Below, piece after piece: positions 1 to 6,493 of a stretch of DNA of 11,544 bases. The translations under genes were made by a program, and so were the position numbers. Positions within the stretch are counted from its first letter, which is position 1. Every line of letters begins with the position of its first letter. Source of the DNA: Phoronis pallida (Eukaryota > Phoronida > Phoronidae); contig JAOXYC010205351.1 of assembly GCA_028565715.1 (NCBI GenBank), positions 1 to 11,544 on the forward strand, written 5' to 3'. The notes below the pieces were generated by a model. It searched no databases. It saw nothing but the letters and a program-made list of their open reading frames with translations, and was not told where the DNA came from.

Positions 1-20
1 TTTTCTTACTTTACTTTCAG

Positions 21-156
21 TTTGAAGTGCCCTGTCTGTTCATGGAGTTTGGTGAAATGTTTGATACTGGTGGTAATATACTGGCGGGTGTTCTGGAAGC
101 CCTCAGACTTTGGTCTGGTACATATACTTATGGAAGGATTTGCCTACTCCACAGAG
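21..156 (+). CDS. Gene 1 internal exon (residues 1-45 of the visible part), globular region
   Basis: The exon follows a pyrimidine tract and AG at 19-20 and ends before a GT at 157. It is read in the first frame, starting FEVPCLFMEFGEMFD and ending in CLLHR plus one base. Of the other two frames, one contains a stop and the other runs into an early stop after splicing to the next exon, so the frame is fixed by continuity. The peptide is hydrophobic and contains no low-complexity sequence, as expected for a folded core. I do not recognise the fold. The window opens in the intron before it, so the true N-terminus lies upstream. The downstream exons give this protein a nuclear, probably DNA-repair-related character. 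Confidence 0.72.
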
Positions 157-180
157 GTATTATTTAAAAACGTTCCTAAA

Positions 181-399
181 TGACTTTTCTAGCCTAAAAT
201 AACTATGGATGGTTGGGCCTGTTTCGTGTCAAAGGGGAGCCTCTACAAGTAGTAGTAGGGGCTCAGATGAAAAGAAACACGTCGTGTCAAATACTTTACT
301 TTAACTGCGACACCTATCGGTGCTTCACTTAACTATCACGTAACAGGGCCAACTAACTATGGTTGGGCCAACCATAGTTATTCAAGGCTAGAACAGTCA
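181..399. mobile_element. MITE-like element with ~28-bp terminal inverted repeats
   Basis: The left end (181-208, beginning tgacttttctagcct and running to aactatgg) is nearly the reverse complement of the right end (372-399, ending ggctagaacagtca). About 25 of 28 positions match. The element is 219 bp long, lies inside an intron and contains no coding frame, so it resembles a non-autonomous DNA transposon. Its right end carries a perfect 27-bp palindrome (taactatggttgg, one base, inverse), and an imperfect hairpin lies at 237-264 (gagcctctac / gtaggggctc). I could not find a clear target-site duplication, so the superfamily is not assigned. Confidence 0.6.
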
Positions 400-845
400 C
401 TGAGGAACGCATTCAAATTAATTTGTGGAGCCAGAAATTATGGGATATTTTAAGTATGGTGCTTGCAGTTCTAGATATGCAAGTTTCACTGCAAATTATT
501 TTCATGACTCTTTTGGTCACCAACACGGCTTATGCATCTTTAAAGCATTTGTATCGTGAGGTCTGGCTATATCGTCATAATTACATTGGGGTTAGCCCTG
601 GTGAGATTTTATTGGTTACAAAGTGAGCGCATTTATTGGATTATATTAGGGACTACATTTTGTTGCAAAGATTCTAATACATTCACATGAAAACTATACA
701 TAGTAACTAGTAAAAAAATCCGACCTCGTGAGTTTTATCAGGATTAACACATAACCTATTGCATTGTATTTTTCTGCCTATGATCTGGCAAAAAATCCAA
801 CATCCATCATATTATAATTTATAATACTGCAATTTCATCTTTCAG
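400..845. other. Rest of intron 157-845; nothing further recognised
   Basis: AT-rich intron sequence follows the inverted-repeat element and ends in a tttcatctttcag acceptor at 845. One open frame of 67 codons at 423-626 has no splice or homology support. I see no other gene or repeat here. Confidence 0.5.
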
Positions 846-1018
846 GGAACATTCAGTCATCACTATGTGAAAGTAAACTTGATGTTGTGACTGAGAAAGT
901 CGCCCCCTTAACCCCGGTTTATCTACTTACCTCAAATCAGACATGTGATTCAGACTATTCTACTGTACAAGACTTGATGTTTCTGTACCGACTTCACTTG
1001 TGCAATCTCCAACACCCA
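846..1018 (+). CDS. Gene 1 internal exon (residues 46-103), globular region
   Basis: The acceptor is ctttcag at 845 and the donor is cca|gtaaga at 1019. The split codon g|gg joins it to the previous exon and encodes Gly46, after which the frame is open to the donor. It encodes NIQSSLCESKLDVVTEK, then VAPLTPVYLL, and ends YRLHLCNLQHP at a codon boundary. Alternating hydrophobic strands and several cysteines suggest a beta-rich folded domain continuing from the previous exon. The family is not recognised. The other frames of this exon contain stops, which supports the chosen reading. Confidence 0.72.
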
Positions 1019-1292
1019 GTAAGATGAATTGTTCTGTTCTGTTATACATGTTGTCATTATATTTGCAAATTTCAACTTAGATGAATAGTTTCGAACTGTA
1101 CAGTTCTTTCTCAAAGCTTAGAATGCCTGTATGTTATAATTTGTAGAATATTTTAACTACAATCAGTTGCATTGTTTTTAATACAGAAAGGTGCTTTTTA
1201 TGATCCAGTTACTTAAGCAAGTCACATCTCTGTCTTGTCACCTTGTTTCATATGAAACATTATGTTACAGATGTATTTTCATTTGGTTACAG

Positions 1293-1394
1293 GGTTCAAT
1301 TTATTGTGGAACACTCCGGGATGGAAATGAATCTCTCAAGGTCATTGGACTCAAGGCTGTAAAGATGAAGACAATTCTGAAAAGTCCAAACTCA
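1293..1394 (+). CDS. Gene 1 internal exon (residues 104-137)
   Basis: The acceptor is ggttacag (AG at 1291-1292) and the donor is ctca|gtatgt. The exon is 102 nt with both ends at codon boundaries. It encodes GSIYCGTLRDGNESLKVIG followed by LKAVKMKTILKSPNS. Polar turns between hydrophobic runs look like beta strands of the same globular domain. The sequence upstream (from 1191) is also open in this frame but includes the acceptor tract, so the exon is taken from 1293. The domain is not recognised. Confidence 0.68.
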
Positions 1395-1500
1395 GTATGT
1401 TCTTTATTTTATCCCTTATTTTAACATCGAGTGCTTTGAGGTAATATTTTGGGGTAAATAACCAACAAGAATATGACTGTCGAATGAATGTTCATCCCCA

Positions 1501-1535
1501 GTGATAACCGCTAGGTGGCAAACCTAGGTTATCAC
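1501..1535. repeat. Intronic inverted repeat overlapping a CTCF-like motif
   Basis: The sequence gtgataacc-gc-taggt pairs with acctaggttatcac across a short ggcaa loop, giving 14 paired bases with a two-base bulge. The left arm and loop contain ccgctaggtggcaa (1508-1521), which agrees with the core CTCF consensus CCGCGNGGNGGCAG at 12 of 14 positions. Shortly downstream, at about 1544-1566, tgacgt and acgtca form a second small inverted pair. It lies in the 1395-1817 intron, where I see no other feature. Protein binding is inferred from the motif only. Confidence 0.45.
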
Positions 1536-1817
1536 GTGGATTGGTGACGTTGAACGCTCGACGTCATCAGTACAAACTGAAGAAGAATCGGAGACGGATT
1601 TGAAAGCTATTCAAGCTTATCAAACAAAACTCTGAAAAGATAACTACACCTCATAAGAATATGAATGATAAGCTGTACATTTGATGGTTGATTTATTTAT
1701 GCACCAGACAGGAAAAATAGCCTTGAATAATGAAGCAGTATGACATCCCCTAATTTCACTAAAGTTTAGGGATAAAGCCTTGAGGTCTTACTTGATGAAT
1801 TTTTTTTAACTTTACAG

Positions 1818-2017
1818 ATATTGAGAACTACCTCTACTAGTTGTCCCATTGTTCCAGATATCTTAGAACAACTCCAGATAGTAAAACCTGCACAGGACTG
1901 TGAAACATACATACCTCTATACTCACATGCAAAAACAAGCTCAAACTTATGTAAACATCGTGTGGACACACACAGGTGGCTATATCTCATTTATTCCTCG
2001 TTCAAGTCTCTTGAAAG
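1818..2017 (+). CDS. Gene 1 internal exon (residues 138-204)
   Basis: The acceptor is ttaactttacag (AG 1816-1817) and the donor is gaaag|gtaagt, a near-consensus site. The frame inherited from the previous exon gives ILRTTSTSCPIVPDILEQ, then a central Tyr/Leu-containing part, and ends RWLYLIYSSFKSLE with a split Arg codon. A second frame is open over much of this exon but does not connect to either neighbour in phase. This exon appears to close the globular part, since disordered sequence follows immediately. No family is recognised. Confidence 0.7.
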
Positions 2018-2148
2018 GTAAGTCTTTGTGCACAATAAAAAAGATTTGTAAACAAATAATAAAAGCCACAATACTTGAATACTTTTCAATAGCTATTTAA
2101 TTGTTGAACAATTAATGGATATATTAATTTACTGCTCCTGTCATGGCT

Positions 2149-2222
2149 GACTCATTAGCTCAGCTGGTAGAGCACTTGCCTAGAATGCAAGCCTGCCGTG
2201 GGTTCGAGTCCCATGATGGGTC
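2149..2222 (+). tRNA. tRNA-like gene or tRNA-derived sequence, Ala-type body with AGA anticodon
   Basis: A D-arm (gctc / gagc, 2158-2173), an anticodon arm (cttgc, loop ctagaat, gcaag; 2175-2191) and a T-arm (gtggg, loop ttcgagt, cccat; 2198-2214) are present, with textbook A box and B box. The ends gactcat and atgggtc pair over 7 bp with one G-U. One extra G sits between T-stem and acceptor, and the variable region is 6 nt. The anticodon reads AGA (Ser), but the short variable arm rules out a normal tRNA-Ser, and the anticodon stem is that of tRNA-Ala. The G3:U70 pair used by AlaRS is absent. A tRNA pseudogene or SINE head is as likely as a working tRNA. It sits in the 2018-2405 intron of gene 1. 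Confidence 0.55.
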
Positions 2223-2226
2223 AGAA

Positions 2227-2233
2227 TTTTTTT
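2227..2233 (+). terminator. Pol III-type T-run after the tRNA-like unit
   Basis: Seven consecutive T residues lie four bases after the acceptor end of the tRNA-like sequence, where a Pol III terminator would be expected. This favours a self-contained transcription unit over the middle of a longer SINE. Confidence 0.45.
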
Positions 2234-2405
2234 CAGATTCCATATTTAATTGGTGTTTCTTAGTTGTTTGAATTGTCTTATTAATAAGGTTGCAAAGCAT
2301 GCCTATGTAATACTTGGTTTGTGTTCATTGTAGAGTTCATGATGTCTCAATGTTTTCATCTTTGTCATTATAAATCCATGTTCATAATGCTTTCTCATCT
2401 TTCAG

Positions 2406-3164
2406 GTATAACAATTCGTATAATACCAAAGACACAATCAAAGAAGACACTAAGTCTAAAGCACAACCTGGGAAACAAACTGTTTCCAGCAAAAAACAAT
2501 TACCCACCTGGATGCTCCCAAAAGAATTGAGACCAAAGGTTGAAAAGGATCAAAAGGTTTGCAAGAAAGTTCAGGAAGAGCATCCAGACAACACTTGTAT
2601 GACATCAGAGAACAAAAACAAACAAAAAGTGAAAAGGAAATGTATTTCTAAGTCATCCAAAGGTTTGCCAGTGGAAAGAGGAATCCAAGCTAAGAAACGT
2701 AGGCATGCAAAACCATTAGAGTTTGCAAGTTCTGATTCTGATGCAGAGACAATGTTTGATGATTTCAATAGAACAATGGCTGATGTTTCTGCACGGAACA
2801 AGCAGTCAGGAAAGGGTGCAACAAGAGTATGTGATTCTTCGTCTACAAGTGGGTCCGATGTTTCATACATATCTGACCAGGATGTAGAGTTGAACACGTG
2901 TAAGTCACCAGTTTATGTGTCCCAGAATATGAAGAGAAAATCAAATTGTGCAAGGATTGGAGTTGACCAATCACCAGTGAATGATGTTGCCGATAGCAAC
3001 AACAAATCCAAAACTTACTATGAACAGTTGGAAGATGAAGAACCCATACCAAACAGTTCAGTAAATGGTTTGTTACAAACATCGCCATTGGCTGGGAGTA
3101 TTTTAGATGATCTTTTCGGCGAATCAGATGTCAAGAAAAAGAAACCACCTCCAAAAAAACAAAG
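2406..3164 (+). CDS. Gene 1 large exon: disordered nuclear tail with a Ku80-binding-like motif
   Basis: The acceptor is tctttcag (AG 2404-2405); the first base completes Arg204, and the donor is caaag|gttagt. It encodes residues 204-457 of the visible protein. Low-complexity Lys/Ser/Asp/Asn-rich sequence implies disorder. Near its start, KKQLPTWML (residues 233-241, nt 2491-2517) shares LPTWML with the APLF Ku-binding motif and resembles the one in CYREN/MRI, including the preceding basic residues. Basic clusters follow: KQKVKRK, AKKRRHAK and KKKKPPPKKQR (447-457), the last being a strong nuclear-localisation candidate. SILDDLFGE (435-443) precedes the last cluster. In known proteins this motif docks on the Ku80 vWA domain during non-homologous end joining. 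Ku binding here is inferred. The protein is not obviously APLF, as no FHA or PBZ domain is seen in the visible part. Confidence 0.8.
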
Positions 3165-3251
3165 GTTAGTTGTACTTCAGGAATTGATGTGGTATCTTGA
3201 TACAGTTATCAAACGTTTGGGGAACTAACATTTTAGAACATTGGCAATAAA
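3165..3251 (+). other. Possible alternative 3' end: read-through stop and intronic AATAAA
   Basis: If the donor at 3165 is not used, the frame continues for 21 more codons (ending KRLGN) to TAA at 3226-3228. A canonical AATAAA lies 18 bases beyond the stop, at 3246-3251. This would yield a shorter protein keeping the Ku-binding-like motif, the nuclear-localisation cluster and ILDDLF, but lacking the final exon. Use of this end is inferred from these signals only. Confidence 0.4.
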
Positions 3252-3452
3252 CATTAATTTGAAATTTTCAGGAGACGCATTTTACCATGAAATAGTTTGT
3301 GCTTAAGGTTAACTGCCAAAAACCACTTCAGGAATCGGAACAATTGTTACAAAACTCAAGGCAGGAACAATGTTGTTTTAATTACTGTTAGGTTAAAGTT
3401 TCGTTTTAGGTCTCATATTGTTGTAAAAAGCTCGCCCTTGTTTCTATTTTAG

Positions 3453-3699
3453 GTTGTCACTGAATGGCACAGATGGGTCACTGATCGACTTTTCAAAAAC
3501 TGCTGATGGACAATCTACAATTTCCTTGAAGAAAAATTGCTCTCCTAAGACTAAGAACTCAAACAATATTGATTATATTTGTGTAACAGATGACCCAACA
3601 GAGGGCGCTACTTCTCGTGTGACTGTATTTTCACCGGAGAGTGAAAGAAAGCGTCAACAAGCTCTGGAAGCTCTGAATGCTTTGGATGAAATTTTTTGA
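3453..3699 (+). CDS. Gene 1 terminal coding exon (residues 457-538) ending in ALDEIF
   Basis: The acceptor is tttctattttag (AG 3451-3452). The first base completes Arg457, then the frame is open to TGA at 3697-3699. It encodes LSLNGTDGSLIDFSKTADG, a Lys/Asn-rich stretch, IDYICVTDDPTEGATSRVTVF, and a final charged helix-like segment ESERKRQQALEALNALDEIF. The C-terminal acidic-hydrophobic ALDEIF resembles ILDDLF in the preceding exon. CYREN/MRI and XLF also carry functional short motifs at their extreme C-terminus, but this end lacks the basic residues of an XLF-type Ku-binding motif, so no function is assigned. Phase agreement with the upstream exon is exact. Confidence 0.78.
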
Positions 3700-3728
3700 C
3701 TTTTTATGTTTTTTTTTGAAAAAATCTG

Positions 3729-3734
3729 TATAAA
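3729..3734 (+). promoter_or_regulatory. Variant poly(A) signal TATAAA of gene 1
   Basis: TATAAA, a common functional variant of AATAAA, lies 30 bases after the stop codon in a T-rich stretch. No canonical AATAAA is seen nearby, so the 3' UTR would be very short. Confidence 0.4.
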
Positions 3735-3739
3735 TATTT

Positions 3740-4214
3740 ATTTTTTATAAGATCATGTTCTTTTTACCCATTGCGCCAACATTTCGTGATGAATGGAACT
3801 CATTACCCGATATCCGGTCCACTGGGTGGCAAGCTCATTCAAGTTCTAGACACAATTGCAGATTATCTTGAGAACTGCTTGACGAATTTTGACAAAACTT
3901 GACAGTGACAGACACGCATGTTCATATGGCTTTTTGGTTGGGCATTCCCTGGTTGCAAAATTAGTTCAGAAATCAGCAATTACCTGTCCACATTTCCAAT
4001 ACCAGTGGGTTTTGCCGTTGGGATTGTGTGGGGAAACTTGATGAGCATCTTTGCCCATGCAAAAAGATTTCTTGCCACGAGGGTTGGGCAAGAATGCAAC
4101 ATGGTGTGTGTGTGTTTGTGGTGACATGTAAACTTAACAAATTATCGTCAAAACTATTTTGTAGTGGTCAGAATAGTTTCATTCTTGTGGTGCCGTGAAA
4201 TGGACACACTTCTA
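3740..4214. other. Intergenic stretch; no gene recognised
   Basis: Mixed-composition sequence between gene 1 and the minisatellite, with a short (GT)n run near 4103-4117. A 68-codon open frame at 3918-4124 has hydrophobic stretches but no splice, start-context or family support. Confidence 0.4.
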
Positions 4215-4334
4215 GCACGCAGAACTCCACCCTCCCCCGCGCGAAAACTCCATTTTCCCCCCGTGCGGAACTTTGTCCGTCCCAAGCGGAATTCAACCCT
4301 CCCCCCCGCGCGGAACTCCATTCTCCCCCGCGTT
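4215..4334. repeat. Degenerate GC-rich minisatellite, about 23-bp unit, five copies
   Basis: A unit of the form g(g/a)aactccanyctcccccgcgc recurs with starts near 4223, 4246, 4269, 4290 and 4314, so the period is 21-24 bp. The copies differ by substitutions and small indels. The C-runs on one strand (G-runs on the other) contrast sharply with the AT-rich surroundings. Open frames spanning it on both strands are by-products of the repeat. Confidence 0.7.
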
Positions 4335-5394
4335 TTTTTGAGAAATTGGCCATCTTTGTGGGCCTCTGGCGGGCAGCAGATCATTTGTCTGGCATTGATC
4401 ATTGGGTTGTCAGTAGGTCAGTAGTGCCCCTTCATTTGGCCTTAGCTTTATGCGGTGATCAAACTGCATTTGCAGTCTTTGCACCTATGTAATTTTAGCA
4501 ACTTAGATTTCGACGAATTTAACTTTTTTTTAATTAGTTGAAATTTGACCTTTTCCAAAGCATTGTGAATTTTTTTTTTATCTAGGAACATGTGAAAAAA
4601 TCGAGCGGAGACCAAGGCAAAAATTTACCTTGTGTAACCACATATTTATGAATGTCTTCATTAAATCGTATGAAGTTCGTTTGAAGCAGTCACTTACTTT
4701 AAAATTGTGCGAAATTTTTCAATGATCGTCCGCCATCTTTGTCAAGCACTGTGAGAGTGAGGCTGGCGGAAAACTGCCGCGACACCAGGTGTTGAGTTAG
4801 AGAAATGTTTCTGCAAGATAGAGTCATAAACGTGGTCTAATGTGGTACTGACCAACGTCTCTACAATCATTACCATGCATTCTGATGTGTATCATCGGCT
4901 TTCCTTAATCCAACGTTTGTTACGATCATTATCTCTGTCTATAGTTTTTGAATCATCAATTAATTATATGATTAGACGAAGTGGTGTGAACAGTTATTGC
5001 AGACTTATGAAAAATGTTTTTAGATGTTTTCTGCTGACTCCTAGTAAAATGCTTAGTACTTTCAAATTCAACCTCTTTCTGATGTTCAGTCTTTCTCGTA
5101 CCGAATTTCCTTCCAGATTCACCGATTTAAACTAAATTACAATTTTGACAAGATATCTTATACACCACTCCAGTACAGTCCACAATGTCACGTTTGTCCT
5201 TAAGATGTACTAAAATATTACGTAGGCGGGTTTAACACCAGTTGATACATTGACAGAGTTAAAAACACGCTGACACTGTTCCGTTGACATAGGGTAAAAA
5301 CGCGACTCCTAGGCTGTTTTCTTTTTCTTTTCGTTTTTTTAACCGAGCGTCCCTATTAGATGCCATCTGATGTTCAACTTTTTTGAAAGCCCAA
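4335..5394. other. Intergenic stretch with a YY1-like motif; no gene recognised
   Basis: Mostly AT-rich sequence. An open frame of 97 codons at 4842-5135 has no recognisable family. The only distinctive site is cgccatcttt at 4731-4740 (AAAGATGGCG on the minus strand). I see no exon with convincing borders on either strand. Confidence 0.4.
4728..4740 (-). promoter_or_regulatory. YY1-like motif
   Basis: Read on the minus strand this is AAAGATGGCGGAC, which contains the YY1 core AAGATGGCG. Such sites often lie at transcription starts in animals, but no transcript start or coding exon is evident beside it. A chance match is possible. Confidence 0.3.
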
Positions 5395-5404
5395 TTCGGA
5401 TATC

Positions 5405-5605
5405 CACATCTGCACTTGTCTCTCTCCACCCAGGTCTAGAAATATGTACCGGGTTAGGAAAGTTGAATCTGAATGAGAAGCTTGTAGCGCTAAAAAATGC
5501 GGCTCCGCTGATTTGAGAATGCTATTTGAGTGAAAAGTTCCGCAACCTGGAATAATAATCATTGTAAAGCGTTTTGAATAAAAAGCGGTATATAAGCACC
5601 GACAT
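5405..5605 (+). mobile_element. Degraded non-LTR/SINE-like retroelement, 3' portion
   Basis: The segment includes tctctctccacccaggt and ends with attgtaaagcgttttgaata then aaaagcggtatataagcacc, directly followed by an ATT repeat. The pattern 'gtaaagcgctttga...aaagcgctatataa + (ATT)n' is a recurrent 3' end of LINEs and their partner SINEs in fish and marine invertebrates. This copy has diverged (gcgtttt, gcggtatataa). It has no coding frame of its own, and the 5' limit is approximate. Class assignment rests on the recalled tail pattern. Confidence 0.5.
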
Positions 5606-5673
5606 AATTATTGTCATTATTATTATTATTATAATTATTTTTTTTATTATTATTATTATTGTTATTATTTTTA
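5606..5673 (+). repeat. (ATT)n microsatellite tail
   Basis: An interrupted run of att/tat units follows the retroelement 3' end. Its position suggests that it grew from the element's reverse-transcription-primed tail. Confidence 0.75.
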
Positions 5674-6144
5674 TCCTAGAAAATATTTAGAAAGGTGGTT
5701 ATAGGTATTGCGCTTGAACTATGGCCATTTCGTTGTTCTTGAATTACAATTCGTTTTTTTTTTTAAATTCTACTGGTTACTTCACTTTCAGAGTATACAT
5801 GTATGTAAAGCGGTTCATTTATCAGGGTACGCAGACATTCGTTATTGCCTCTAATTAAATATTTAACCTCATGTCAATGACAAAGTGCGATAACCAAACC
5901 TTATCTCACAAAAAAATGTTTGTACAATAAAATTTAAGGTTTACTTATTAGTCAACGGGAAAACCAAAGTCGTATAGCCTACTATACTGCTTGCATTGAT
6001 CCATGCCGCTTTGTTTTCTGTTATTATTCACCGAACGCGTATGAAAAATCTATTCATTTTGTCAAATCAGACAATAGTACTAGGTCAACGCCGGCGTCGG
6101 GGTTTTAAAAAATACAACCGGCTCATTGTGTAGGCGTCACTTGT
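5674..6144. other. Intergenic stretch upstream of gene 2; nothing recognised
   Basis: AT-rich sequence with a few CpG-containing patches near 6090-6105 (cgccggcgtcgg). I see no exon or repeat in it. Confidence 0.4.
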
Positions 6145-6310
6145 ATTGGTATTGTCACGAAGGGTGCGACCGGTCTCATAAAAACCGTTGTTTTACAACT
6201 TCATTGTTAGCCAAGTAACCATAAAACTTTACAAGTGGTTGTGTCAAACATCAAACACGTTGTTTTTTGATACCGACTAGTCGCAATCTACAGGTGTTTA
6301 ATATTACAAC
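6145..6310 (+). promoter_or_regulatory. Probable promoter and 5' UTR region of gene 2
   Basis: An inverted CCAAT (attggt, 6145-6150) and a weak TATA-like cataaaaa (6177-6184) lie about 125-165 bp before the start codon. The leader has an in-frame TAA at 6299-6301, which blocks extension of the reading frame upstream. The elements are weak and the transcription start is not known. Confidence 0.28.
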
Positions 6311-6493
6311 ATGGAGACGGATGAAGCCGGCGATGGGGATATGCGTGCTATGCTGGAGAAAACTAACGCTCTCCTCGAGAAGGGTCTCCGACTCGGGTCC
6401 CCGGGTCCATCCGTAGACTCGGGGTTAGCAGGGGCGGCCGAGGAAGACGATGCCGTCATTGCTAGTGTTATCGCTGCGAAAAAAACTAAACAG
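6311..6493 (+). CDS. Gene 2 first coding exon: acidic N-terminus of a channel-like protein
   Basis: The ATG has a strong Kozak context (A at -3, G at +4) and an in-frame stop 9 bases upstream. The exon runs 61 codons to cag|gtatgt and ends at a codon boundary. The product begins METDEAGDGDMRAMLEK, has a short amphipathic stretch (MRAMLEKTNALLEKGL), a Gly/Pro/Ser-rich linker and an acidic then Ala/Ile-rich end (DDAVIASVIAAKKTKQ). No signal peptide is visible, which is odd for a protein whose later exons resemble a Cys-loop-receptor extracellular domain. The exon is CpG-rich compared with its AT-rich surroundings, as is common for 5' exons. No domain is recognised in this segment. Confidence 0.65.

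Noticed and set aside
1244-1259. 16-bp perfect palindrome tgtttcatatgaaaca
   Set aside because: Short AT-rich palindromes are common in introns; no repeat ends or copies seen in the window.
1900-2100. Second open frame within the fourth exon of gene 1
   Set aside because: It does not connect in phase with the exons on either side; the other frame does.
2571-3088. Minus-strand open frames opposite the large exon of gene 1
   Set aside because: Shadows of the long plus-strand coding exon, which has consistent splice phases.
3679-3699. C-terminal ALDEIF as an XLF-type Ku-binding motif
   Set aside because: The XLF-type motif needs basic residues before the final aromatic; here they are acidic.
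3918-4124. 68-codon hydrophobic frame that could look like a small membrane protein
   Set aside because: Short, ends at a GT repeat, and has no supporting signal.
4154-4424. Open frames on both strands across the GC-rich repeat
   Set aside because: They arise from the minisatellite period and lack stops because of C/G-rich units; the peptides are repeats of the unit.
4842-5135. 97-codon open frame in the intergenic region
   Set aside because: No family, no splice signals, no promoter evidence; composition is like its surroundings.
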